Shown piece by piece: positions 10,730 through 21,954 of a DNA stretch of 64,000 nucleotides; position 1 is the first letter of the stretch, and every line of letters begins with the position of its first letter. The position numbers and the translations under genes were made by a program. Source of the stretch: Mytilus trossulus (taxonomy: Eukaryota > Mollusca > Bivalvia > Mytilida > Mytilidae); NCBI RefSeq assembly GCF_036588685.1, contig NC_086376.1:11733911-11797910 (forward strand). Reading direction: 5' to 3'. Below the pieces are notes generated by a model, which was not told the DNA's origin, ran no database searches, and saw only the letters and a program-made list of their open reading frames with translations.

Positions 10730-13335
10730 CGCTAAATATAATTGCTGCCAATGACAGTGAGGAGAACTGATTTATATAAGAATCAAGCCAGTGGCAAGTA
10801 CGGTTTTGATTGCATTTCATGCAACCTTTACACCAAAAACGAAGACATGTGTGAGATAAAGAAATAAAAGTAAATTAGTCTAAGAGACTATAGATAACGC
10901 AACACAAATCAAAACTCTTAAACGGTTAATGTTCGCCATCAAAAACGAACTGTAAACTCTGATGTGCTTAAATTTTAAAGATGTTTGAGGGATAAAAGAG
11001 GATTTATACACTCTCACAACATTAAACCATTTTCAACTATCACAACAGTGAATTGCAAGCTGAAGAAGTTATGCTACATGGACCTGCAAATATTTGTTGC
11101 GGCAGTCTGAAATAGTAACAACCCACATCCAGGTTATATATGGCCTGTTGCATGGCAACATTTCTGTCTTAATCCAACATTCGGGAGCCTCTTTCCAGTC
11201 TTTCTTACGGTCAGACAAATTTGCAGTGAACTACTTTAATGTTCAATATGTTTTTACACTATATATACATGAAATATTTGCCACAATCAAATTTTAAAAT
11301 GAATGACCAGTCATGTAACAATTCCAACTCAAGGCTTATTTATATATAATTATTGGGTAAACTCATCTTTTTTCAATGAATACAAAGCTACAGTCTATGG
11401 GTTTTTCACAATAGTTTTGAAGACATTCAAATTTTCAGATGTAAAGGTTACAGCTTGTTAATCATTTCAGTTTATGCACATATAAAAAAGAATATCCTAA
11501 ATCGAAAATGTAGCAAGTGGTAATCCATTTAAATAAAGTATAAACCTGCAGATAGACAAGTTCTCATTATTGCATTTTTGTGGGATCAAATTGAGAATGG
11601 AAATAGGGAATGTGTCAAAGAGACAAAAACCTAACCAAAGAACACAAAACAGCTGAGGCCAACATGGAAGCATGATTTCACCTGCAGGAAGTTTTATGAA
11701 ATGTGGTATTTCACATCTTACAATTTATAGTAACGTTATTCACAAAGTCCTTTACTTGTTTCTTTTATGGCTTAACTTGAAGACTTGGATTAATGTTATT
11801 ATATTCTCCCCCTTTTTTCTTAAGATAGTCTGTTGTCCATCAGTAAGTTAGTTTTTACTTCTGTCCCACTTTTGTATTACCAACTGCTCCTGAATCATGC
11901 ACATCCTGTACTTCTGCACTTCTAATTTCATTCCTTTATCAGAATGATTTTTAGGGTATACTACAGGATGACATGCATGGCTACGGAATTTCTTATATCT
12001 GCACACTTTAGTACACATTTGTATCGACTTGTCCTGAACACCAAATCATAATTTAATGAAATTTCTCTTAATCTTAACTATATTATATGGTAATGCTACT
12101 TCTATTTGCTTTTTGGTACAAATTGTTTATGAAATTTTTCTAAGCAAATCATGGAGTTAGCAAGGGACATTACTCACAGTAACTCTGATGTCTATACTAT
12201 TATTGTTTTAACCCTGAGTGTGGTACTATTTTTTTGGATACAGATGAATTTTCTTATTTTTAGTTGGAAGTAAGACATAAATGTTTCCTTGTTTTTCTCA
12301 ATTGAAAGTATGTTAATATCAAATAGCAGATGTGACATGATTGTCAATGATAAAAATCTCCTCCAGCCGAGACGAAATGATGTAGAAGGTAAGCATCCAT
12401 AGACTACTGTATAGCTTTGTTCTCTAAATTTATCCAGAGTGTGTCTTCTTGTACTTATTATGATGTTGCTGTATAAAATCTATGACATGCAGCCACAAAA
12501 AGAAGCTTGCCGAAAGCATGATTTCAAATCATAAGGTAAATATTTTAAAAACTATGAACTTTGTCTTTCAGTACCTGCCAGCATTCTTAAAATTTTATAC
12601 AATACATAACATACTCTTTATCATTCTTTTGTTTGTATTTTGTATTTTTTAGTTGATAAATATGTAGCTGTTATCTAGTTCATTGTTAAAGGTTGACATC
12701 TCAGAAACAAAATAAAACTTGCCACATATTCATCTTGCATGTTCAAAGACAGGAACATTATCAGTAGTTTTATTATGTTATAATGTCATATTGTTGACTT
12801 TATGTAAGATGCCCTTTTGCTTATGTTATTGTGGGGATGCTGCATGTCTCATTGGTTATCCACAAACTTACTATTGGGCATCAGTATTTCTGAACAATAA
12901 ATAATAAATAATACCAATACAAATTTTCAAAAAAAATTGTATCTTGGAATTTTCATCCATATTTCTTACAATTTCAAATTATCAGATATTCTGCAAATTA
13001 TAAAAAGCTTTGTTCATCAATTAGTATTAAAATTTATAAAGATTGATAAATTTTAAACGCATACAAACTTTAAACAAACATGTCCTTATGGTGTGTACAC
13101 TTCGTGGCTTGTACCTGTATATGCATAACACTATGCAGGTTCTAATTCATGTTATTTAGACCATTTGTTTTTTCTTTGTTGTTTCTACATCCTTTTTTTA
13201 TATATAGATGAGGCAGGCCAGGGGAGGTTTGAATTGTACTGTCAATATTTCTTTTTCTTTGTTTATATATATATAAATATAGATTTTATCTGTAACTGAG
13301 TTAAAATATCAATCCACTTTCCTAAAATCTTATCT
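10730..13335. other. Non-coding stretch downstream of METTL25B
   Basis: This is AT-rich sequence. It includes a family fragment at 11585-11660 (GAGAATGGAAATAGGGAATG, then TGTCAAAGAGACAA) that also occurs at about 15050-15150 (reversed) and 25845-25960. No exon was recognised. Confidence 0.5.
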
Positions 13336-13341
13336 TTTATT
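13336..13341 (-). terminator. Candidate polyadenylation signal of METTL25B
   Basis: The minus strand reads AATAAA about 70 bases past the METTL25B stop codon. The sequence is AT-rich, so chance occurrence is possible. Confidence 0.4.
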
Positions 13342-13409
13342 ATAAATAATATCCAAAGAATCCTGTCTTTCTCGTTACATTTTTACTTTTATCATATAAA
13401 ATGTATATG

Positions 13410-16400
13410 TCACTTGTAAGCTACCAATGCGAAATTCCTTGGTGAAAGACTTGGATCAAATACTGGAATCAAATAGCTAGAAATACCTGAAATAAAAGAT
13501 AATATAAATATAAGCATGTTGGGCCATAAAAAAAATAGGTTTGTTTGCCCAAACCCTACCTACCCAGAAAAAAGCTGCCTACTCAAATTCTTTTGTTGTC
13601 CTGATTTGAAGATTTTTTTTTACTCAGATAGGTATGAAGACTAATTAACAACTGATACTTCAATTTCTTTAGGAAAAAAAAAGAAAAAAAGAAAATGCCT
13701 ACCTACATACCCACTGTCTTAACCTTGGGTAGGGTTTGGGCAAACCAAAATATTAGACTAGATCCACATATGATTACTGTCTTACCACAAATTAACATTT
13801 TGAATCATGTAAGATCAATTTGTTTGAGGAAAGATGAAATTGAAATGTGAACCACACAACTAATGCCAATCTACCAACCTTGTTCTTTGAGGTAAAACAT
13901 CCTATCCAACAGAATAACAGTTTCTACCACAGGTGCTAGAGCCAATCTAATTGTATAAAAAGCTACCACATCTTTCCAGTTTGATAATTTACAAAGCAGT
14001 GTTTTTAATATGTCTGAATCAATTTCACTGTCTAATCCAAGCTTATCTAATGCAATTTTGGCATATCTGAAATATTAAATGGTATATTATTTATGAAGAT
14101 TATTCTATGATTTATCATAAACCAATTAAATATTCTCAACATATCAATGATATTTACATGATCTAAGCTACTTAAGGAGGCTTGCAGGTATAAGATTTTC
14201 AGAAAAAAATTAAACATTAATTTTTCATTACAAATTTTATTTATTACCTTAAGTAGTTGTTACTTTATCATATGGTGCAAAAGTCATTCCAAAAAATCAA
14301 TTCCTGTTGGCCCCATGTGACTTAATATGTAGATGGCCTTGAAAAAGCTCCAAATTATCTCCCTTTGGTGCAAAAATGCCATTTTTTTACATTAAAATTG
14401 AAATAGCTTTTAAAACTCATCGGTGACCTATATTTTTTTTTTATTGTTGATTTCGAAGAAGCTGTACATCAACTAAATAATTGTAAAAATTAAGCGATTT
14501 CTGTAATTTAGTTCTTTTTTATATCAATATAACCGCTATTTCTATTAGATCAACAGAAAAAAAGGACATTAACAACAAAGTATGCTTCTTTTGAAGGCAT
14601 ATTTTTTTATTTCAATAATCTATTAAGTATAAGATAAAGTTCACTTATAGAAAAATATAGAGAAATCCTATATTAAATTAAAAGATTTAGACCCACGATC
14701 CCCCTTAAAAACTCAAAACCTTATTATCAATGTCAGGTTTAGTGGTTGAGACATTTCTTTCATTATTGTAGGCTAGCTTATCAATCAAATTCTTACCTTT
14801 CAAATCCTATTTGTTCTGCTTTCTTTATGGTAAGCTTAGTAGCACCAAACACAAAGTCAGGTCTTTTATGAAGAACTAGTTCCTGAAGCAAAGCTCTATA
14901 ACAGTGCAACTTTAAATTAGGTGGATTATCTGAAAACAGACACAGAGCTTACATTATGTTGGTTTCTAGATAACTAAAATAATGCTAAATAAAAAAAAAC
15001 ATATTTTTCTAAATAGTTACAAGAAGTATTTAACATTGAGTTAAGTGTAATTGGTTTCTCATTGGAAGACCCATTGGTGGCCTTTGGCTGTTTACTACTC
15101 TTTGGTTGGGTTGTTGTCTCTTTCACACATTCCCCATTTCCATTCTCAATTTTTTTAATTTTTATATTTTATAACTTTAACACAGTACTCTGATCAATTT
15201 AATTTCAATGCTACCAATTAATTTGTGGTTAGAGAAGCAAAATTTTAGAAATCTTTGCATGTAACTAGCAATAGGCTGATAATTTTTACAATATAAAGTA
15301 CCTATGAAAAAAAGCAAAAAATTATAAACAAGCCTAGATCATGGATAGAACATTTTCTATTTCTCTGGTTGAAAGGCTTAATGTGTATTTTAGAAACTTT
15401 AAAACATACCCCACCTCTCTAAACCAACCTAAGAAGTAATTTCTTGGAATTCATAACGATAATTTTAAAAATCTAGAAAAATAATTTTATCTTGGACAAC
15501 ATACCTAACAACCTCTGTCTGTAGACATCTAAAGAATGACAGGCCATTTCTCTTGCTTCATAGGTCAGCTGATGATCTGGTAATTCTGATACAAATATGC
15601 TCATAGGATAACCTACATCTTCACTGGCACTACAAAAAATATACATCATGATTTAGTTAGAAGTAAAACATTAGCTATTCAAACTGTAAAAAAAATCTTT
15701 CAAGACAAAATAAACCATTTGAAGGACTGTTTCTCAATGAACATATAAAACATCTAACATGGTAGTAACAAATTTGAAAACAAGAATGTGTCCCCAGTAC
15801 ACGGATGTCCCATCCGCACTATCTTTTTGTATGTTCAGTGGACTGTGAAAATGGGGGAAAATATCTAATTTGGCTTTAAATTAGAAAGATTATATCATAG
15901 GGAACATGTGTACTAACTTTCAAGTTGATTGGACTTCAACTTCATCAAAAACTACCTCGAATAAAAACTTTAACCAAAACTTTAACCTGAAGCGAGACGA
16001 AGACGTACGAACAAACAGACGGACGAACAGACGGACAGAAGCACAGCCCAGAAAACATAATGCCCATAAATAGGACATAAAAATCATCACTGCAAATGTA
16101 AAGTTGTCTCAAGTAAATTTGAAAACTATTAGATTCAATTCAAATAAGTAAATGTTAAAAAAGAGTAAATGTTATTTTTTAGTTATACCTTTCTTTTGTG
16201 GACATTTTCATATAACAACATCCAACTGATGCCACTCCTCGGATATCATCACATCTGGCATATACTCTTAAGATAGTAGGAGTTAAGTCTCCACAGGCAT
16301 GTAACCCTGTCAATAGCAACCTTTTGTCCAAATGTGAAATCTCTCTTTTCTTATTACATTTTATACATGTTTGCTGTCGGAAAAGAGAATCATCTGGGCC

Positions 16401-19400
16401 ATGATTTGGGCACTGACACAGATTATCATCATTTGAAATACTGGTCTCAGAGTTGATGACTTGAAGGAAATCGCCTGGTGTGGTATTTGGTTGGATCATA
16501 CAAGTCACATGATTAGGTAGAGAAATGTTGTCAACAGCACATCTTTCATCAGTAGTGTCTATCGTCTTGCTTTCTTTCAACTTTCTCTGCAATAACACAA
16601 GAAGTCATCACTAGATTATTATGAGATTCTGAGGTTTCCTTCCAGTACTTTATTGACAGGAAACCTTTTAAACTTTTAATATCTCAAGACTTTCTAAATT
16701 CTTATCATCTTGAACATGCATGATATATTTGCCACTGGACATTAAGCAACCAACAAGCAATCAATCAATCTAAATTCTTATTTAAGGTGGTACCCAACAC
16801 TTGGACTAAAATTACTTTGGCTCGTTTAATTTTCATAAAATTTTATCAAAGTACTTACTTTGACCCTTTAACAAAAATATAAAAAAATGAAAAATTTTGA
16901 ACCAATCGTTTTGTCAGAAAAATTACACTGGTTATATAGCAGTTTGACAAACATCAATTTTGATCATTGAGAAGCTTAATATTCCTTTTACAACACAACG
17001 TAATTAAAACGTTCAGCTGACTTTACAGAGTTATCTCCCTGTAGTGTTAGGTACCACCTTAAATGCAAAAAAGGTAAAAGCAAATTTGGAACCTTTGGTT
17101 TAACAATTAAGTTTTGAAAAGATATTTTTTTTTCTTTATGCAAATTTAGTATGTAATGGGGTTAAACATGTTTGAGAGTGCTCATACATATCCCTAGTGG
17201 TTCTTGTTAAGTAAGAAAGGTTTCTCAAATTATTAAAGATGAGTGGTGTGGATATAATTTCAATATTTTCATTTCATATATGATCTCATATGCATAAATA
17301 GACTTCCTACAAAGAAACAACCAAATATGATGCATGTCTGAAGAGGGGGACATATGTTATATGGGATAAATAATTTAAAACTGGGGATAAAAAGACACTT
17401 TTTTGGAGGCCAATAAAATCTCTGTGAAGCTGAATACAAAAATATTTTAAAATTCCAATTTTACGTATAAAACGAAAGATCATGTAAGTATACATAAATT
17501 TACATACCTTTAAATGAGACCTAATAGTATAAGACATATCCCTAGAAAATAAAGGAAATACAGGGTAACAATGCTTCAATCTAATTGGAATCTTCCATTA
17601 TACATACAATTATACATGATATTTAGACAAGGCACTCTTATATGGTATATGTATGACTTGATTATAAAAAAAGAAGATGTGGTATGATTGCCAATGAGAT
17701 AATTCTCCATAAGGAGCTATGACTGATGTCTATTTTTGTAGTTAAAGATGCTTGAGATCTATATAGCTATTCTACAAAAAGTATAAGTTTCATAACATTT
17801 TGTTGAAGCAAACTATAGTTAGAAAATTTCAGGACACATAGGTAATAAGAGAGGCAATTGCAAGGTACATTTAATGCCATCTCTGCTGCAGGAGGGGCCA
17901 TAAAAAATAAATTACCAATTTAAGAAAAATTCAAATAAGAAACCATTCTTTGCATCTGTCTAGTCTTGATGCATTCAACAAACAAACTTGGCATGTAAGT
18001 ATTTAACACCAATATAAACTTTTTCTTCAATTACCCTATAGAGACCAAACATTATAATAAATAGTTCTATGATGGTTATCATGATCATGAAACAGCCACA
18101 TAAACTTAAAATAGAAAAGAAAAAAAACATTATATTATAAAATTGAAAGTGTTTTTTATAAATTCTAATTTTTTTTTAAAGTAAAACAGTATTTTTGCTT
18201 TCATGTTGGAAATTTGTTTTCAAGACAAAATTTAACAAACCAAAATGTTTGTTGCATATTCAAAAAAGTATAATAAATTTATATGCACAAGCTATTTTAT
18301 CTTTTCTATCAATAAGAAAGCTTACTTGTCAAATTTTGCAGCCTTTGAAGCATGACATCCTGATGCTTCTACTGTTGTGACCTTCAGACTGTGACCAAAG
18401 GTCAATATTCGTGACAGGTGACCTTGACCTGCTCCAACATCTACAACATGTTTACTACCAGATGCTTGACTTAGAAGAGAAATCAGCTTGAAATCAAAAT
18501 AATGTTTAATTGTATTATCTGAATGACATTAGAAGATAATCAGAAGTATTGTACTACATTAGAAAATGGGTGAATGGAGAACAAAAGATAATTTACTATT
18601 ATTACAGAAAAGGTGGTAAATCAATGATGGCTTTTTCAAAACCACAAAACTGTTCATTAAAAAAAAATATCTGTTAAATTAGGTTTAAATAAGCATCCTA
18701 TTTGTTTTGTCTTATCTATCTTTAGATATAAGAAGTTTTTTACACAGTTATTTACACTAGTATTTAATCTACATGTATAGCAAAATAAACTAAGGTTGCA
18801 ATGGAAACATGAGGAATGCATGTGCATTACACTCATATATCATGCTATTTGTCACGTTTCCAATGTTACCACAAATGATAACATTACATGTTAATTATTC
18901 TTTTATGATTATGACATTGAAAAAGCCAAAAAATATTTAAATAGAAAAAGATAAATCAAAGTTTAAGCAAATCATTACTCTGAACTAATTCAAACATTTT
19001 TACCTTTCCCAGCTGGAGAATTTCATGTTGTTTCTTTGGTTTGATATGTTTACGAAAACATTGATTCATTTGGAGATACTGTCCATCCTGGACACTGTGT
19101 TTAGACTTCATAGAATCTGGTACCTCCAACTGAACTGGTACTGGAATATTCTGACCTGATTCCATGACATCACATCTACCATTATCTTTGAATGTTTGCT
19201 TTATTTTGTCTAGATTGACAGGTGAGCGACCTAATGAGTATGCTTGTGTACAGGATTTGAAGCTAAGAAGGCTGAGAGGTAATACTTTTCTGGAAAATAA
19301 AGAAGAATTGATATTAAAATACAATTCTGTAAAATAATATAAATGGGAAATGTGTCCATGGGACACAGATAATACTGAAATTTAATTTGGATCTGTGTTT

Positions 19401-21792
19401 TGTTGTTAAAGGCATATTTTGTACTGAACAAGACTCATAAGATTTATAATATTTGGTTGAGGCAAATTTAATTTAGAGAATTGAAACAAAATATTCAGCA
19501 TTTTTGCCATTTGTAAAGAGGCATACATGTAACTCTAGATAGGTAAAAGTGACACCGCCAATATTCACAGTTGATCTGTGTTTTGTGGTTATATGTATTG
19601 TGTATAAGTTTCATAACATTTGGTTGCATTGAGGCAATATAAATTTAGAGAATGGAAAACATATTTCTCGACTTATGATGGCCTTCCTGCTGAATCATAC
19701 TGATAATTTCAACCTCATTCTAAAGGAATTTTTGAACATCTAATGTTTGTGTTTTTACCTGCAATGCTTAGAAGTAACTGATAAAAGATCTGACAATTCA
19801 TCTGTTTCCATACAACACAAGATATCTTTCCATGAACTTGGTAGTTTCTTCCAATGGTCTTCAACAAAAAAATTCTGAAAAATAGATTAACATTTTTTTG
19901 TATCCACTTCTCCAATAGTTACTGGTTTATGCAATTTGGAATAAGGATACGCATCTGACAACGAATTTGAATGGTAAAAAAATGAAAAAAAATCTGAAAT
20001 GTTGTTTTCAGACATCTATTCAAAACCACAAAATCAAATATCCATAATAAGGAAAGTTTTCTTCAATCCAAAAATTGGTATGATACCATATCCATGAAAA
20101 TAATTGTTTAAATACATTTTTTATTAAATAAATTACTTTTCAAAACATTGTATTAAACTGGGGTCATGTATAACATCAACTGGGAAACAATATTGTCAAC
20201 CAAGACAAAGTATTGAAAGACAGTTAGGACTGTTTAATGATTAAATGATATATTTCAGTATCCTTTACAATGTAAAAGTACATGAAAGCAAATTTGCATA
20301 AAAAAATATTAATAAAATTAAATTAATTTGTTCAATGTGATTCCTAATTTACAACATTTTAGTACTTAGATGTTATCAATTTATTATATTTAAGCCCTCA
20401 AAAAATGAAGTTGAAGCTGAATCTGTTTTATTTTTTGTCGTTGAGTTCACAATTTATTATACGCTTTTCGATCATGTTTAGTTCTAATTTAATTGCATAA
20501 TTATTTTAAAATTTATCTAGTCTGCCAATACATGTAAGTTACTCAGATTGTCTATAAGTCATCTTAAACTGTCAGACAAATTTATTATAGAGTTTGTGCC
20601 ATTTTTTTAAAGATTAAATATCATATTTTGCATACTAAAAATTATCCTTTACATCGGTCTGCATAAATTTGCAAATGAAGTGCTTTGTCCAAAGTAACTT
20701 GTTTTATATAGTGCTTTGTCCAAAGTAACTTGTTTTATATAGTGCCTTGTCCAAAGTAATTTGTTTTATATAAAAGGGAATCTCTACCCCATCATAGTGA
20801 TTCTATTTTAAATAAAAGTATAAATTTACTTATTGACAGTATGGCAGAGTTGTCATACTCCTTGATGTGTCATATTAGCTAGCATTTACAGAAAGATTAA
20901 CTGAAACCAAAAGTACTTGGCAACTTATAACTTGGGGACAAGATGAATAGTTTTAGCCGTCCCCCTTTTTTTCTTTGAAAATCCCTGTTTTAGAATCCTT
21001 TTTTTCAATTATTTACATTGTTTTGGGGGTGGTTCATGTACATAATTAACAATAATTCAGTATTTAGTACTATCAAGGATTTGTGTAGTAAATAAATACT
21101 TGGTACTATCAGTCATGTCAGTAGCTGCGGAACCGTAGCACTTCGGTCCTTATGTTATTTTTTGACTATTTGCGGATGGTCTGCAAATAGTCAAAAAATA
21201 ATATAAGGACCTAAGAGCTACGGTTCCGCAGCTAGACTATCAGAGACATGTACTATTTACCCTCTGCTATGATCTACTTAGACCCCCTACTTTATATTGT
21301 AAAGAATTTTCAATACACAAATCATTTGTTAACTGATTTGGCATGCCATCCATCCCTAAGTACCTACAAGTGAAAGATAAAAGAAATTGCATTGAAATAC
21401 TCATATATTCATGAAAACATCTGTTACAAAAAGGGGGGGTCAAAATATGGTTACACTAGGAAGATAATTACAGAAACATAGGCATCGACAACTGTTTTGT
21501 AGAGTGCTATGAAGTTTATAGCATTCGTGTGAAAACTTTGAAGACTTTCAACAGAATTATTGTTGCAGCAAACAAACTCCATATCAATGCATGAAAACCC
21601 TAGAGAAAATATTGTTCTTTTATCTCTATACAGAAGAGCCAAGATTACATTTGGTGTCTTTCGGAGGTTTTCATATATCTTTAACATATGCGCACCAACT
21701 GTTTGCTTTTCAAAAACCTTGTCTGACTCAACGTAAAATTCACAAGTTGAGGGTATACGTACGGCAAGTTCCAATACATTTAAATAGGACAT
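13410..21792 (-). CDS. METTL25B: METTL25B/RRNAD1-type methyltransferase-like protein, complete, 10 exons
   Basis: Exons in transcript order are 21472-21792, 19759-19874, 19004-19289, 18326-18486, 17508-17541, 16189-16586, 15505-15629, 14797-14929, 13879-14066 and 13410-13486. All have GT-AG borders and compatible phases; the total is 1839 nt, or 612 residues. Family landmarks in order are FIALYKTVVDAYVSNFFVED (~89-112), FRKHIKPKKQHEILQLGK (~224-241), the SAM-binding motif I VVDVGAGQGHLSR (255-267), LLLTGLHACGDL (~397-407), VASVGCCYMKM (~424-434), VVETVILLDRMFYLKEQG and the C-terminal SLSPRNFALVAYK. These align closely with human METTL25B, which is about 475 residues. The N-terminus is about 75 residues longer than in human. 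The first ATG (21792) has an in-frame TAG upstream, but Met71 (21582) could be the true start. It is expected to be a class I methyltransferase; I do not know an established substrate. Confidence 0.93.
13536..13750. repeat. Inverted-repeat element in a METTL25B intron
   Basis: The left end TTTGCCCAAACCCTACC (about 13544) is matched in reverse by GGTAGGGTTTGGGCAAACC (to about 13746). The sequence between is pyrimidine- and A-rich. It is MITE-like and about 215 bp long. Confidence 0.65.
14172..14708. mobile_element. TTAA-flanked inverted-repeat element, ~537 bp, METTL25B intron
   Basis: The left end is TTAAGGAGGCTTGCAGGT. The right end, read in reverse complement, is TTAAGGGGGATCGTGGGT; they agree at 13 of 18 positions. 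TTAA at both edges would fit piggyBac-type target duplication. It carries no transposase. Confidence 0.5.
15779..16083. mobile_element. Interspersed element copy 2, in the intron between METTL25B exons 6 and 7
   Basis: The block runs from ACAAGAATGTGTCCCCAGTA to AGGACATAAAAA. It shares the CAACTTCATCAAAAACTACC core and the GACGGACGAACAGACGGAC stretch with the element at 2148-2443. Confidence 0.75.
16781..17063. mobile_element. piggyBac-like MITE with TTAA flanks, 283 bp
   Basis: The ends are TTTAAGGTGGTACCCAACAC and GTGTTAGGTACCACCTTAAA, inverted matches over about 21 bases with one difference. TTAA sits at both outer edges, the duplication expected for piggyBac-type insertion. It lies in the METTL25B intron between exons 5 and 6 and carries no coding sequence. 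Confidence 0.7.
20680..20772. repeat. 31-bp tandem repeat, three copies
   Basis: Exact period 31: units at 20680-20710, 20711-20741 and 20742-20772, each starting GTGCTTTGTCCAAAGTAACT or a close variant (GTGCCTTG, AATTTG in the third). It lies in the first METTL25B intron. Confidence 0.9.
21122..21234. repeat. Near-perfect 52-bp-arm hairpin
   Basis: The left arm 21122-21173 begins TAGCTGCGGAACCGTAGC. The right arm 21183-21234 ends GCTACGGTTCCGCAGCTA. Reading the arms against each other gives 49 of 52 matches, with a 9-base loop (GGATGGTCT). TA at both outer edges would fit a Tc1/mariner-type foldback MITE. It lies in the first METTL25B intron, about 240 bp from exon 1. Confidence 0.9.
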
Positions 21793-21954
21793 CCAAATTT
21801 TAAAGGAAGGTCTCGAATTGTATGCCTATTTTAGTTTCAGGTTAGAATCAAATTCTTCTAAACACCAAGAAACGTTTCGTGACATAAATATAAATATAAA
21901 ATAAGTATATAATGCGTTTGTACATTTTAATTTAACATTCTTTCTGCTTACAAT

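Noticed and set aside
17307..17579. 90-codon minus frame as a single exon
   Set aside because: Only 17508-17541 (DMSYTIRSHLK) fits METTL25B with proper splice sites and phase; the rest is intron.
19231..19431. 66-codon minus frame
   Set aside because: It overlaps METTL25B exon 3 in a different frame.
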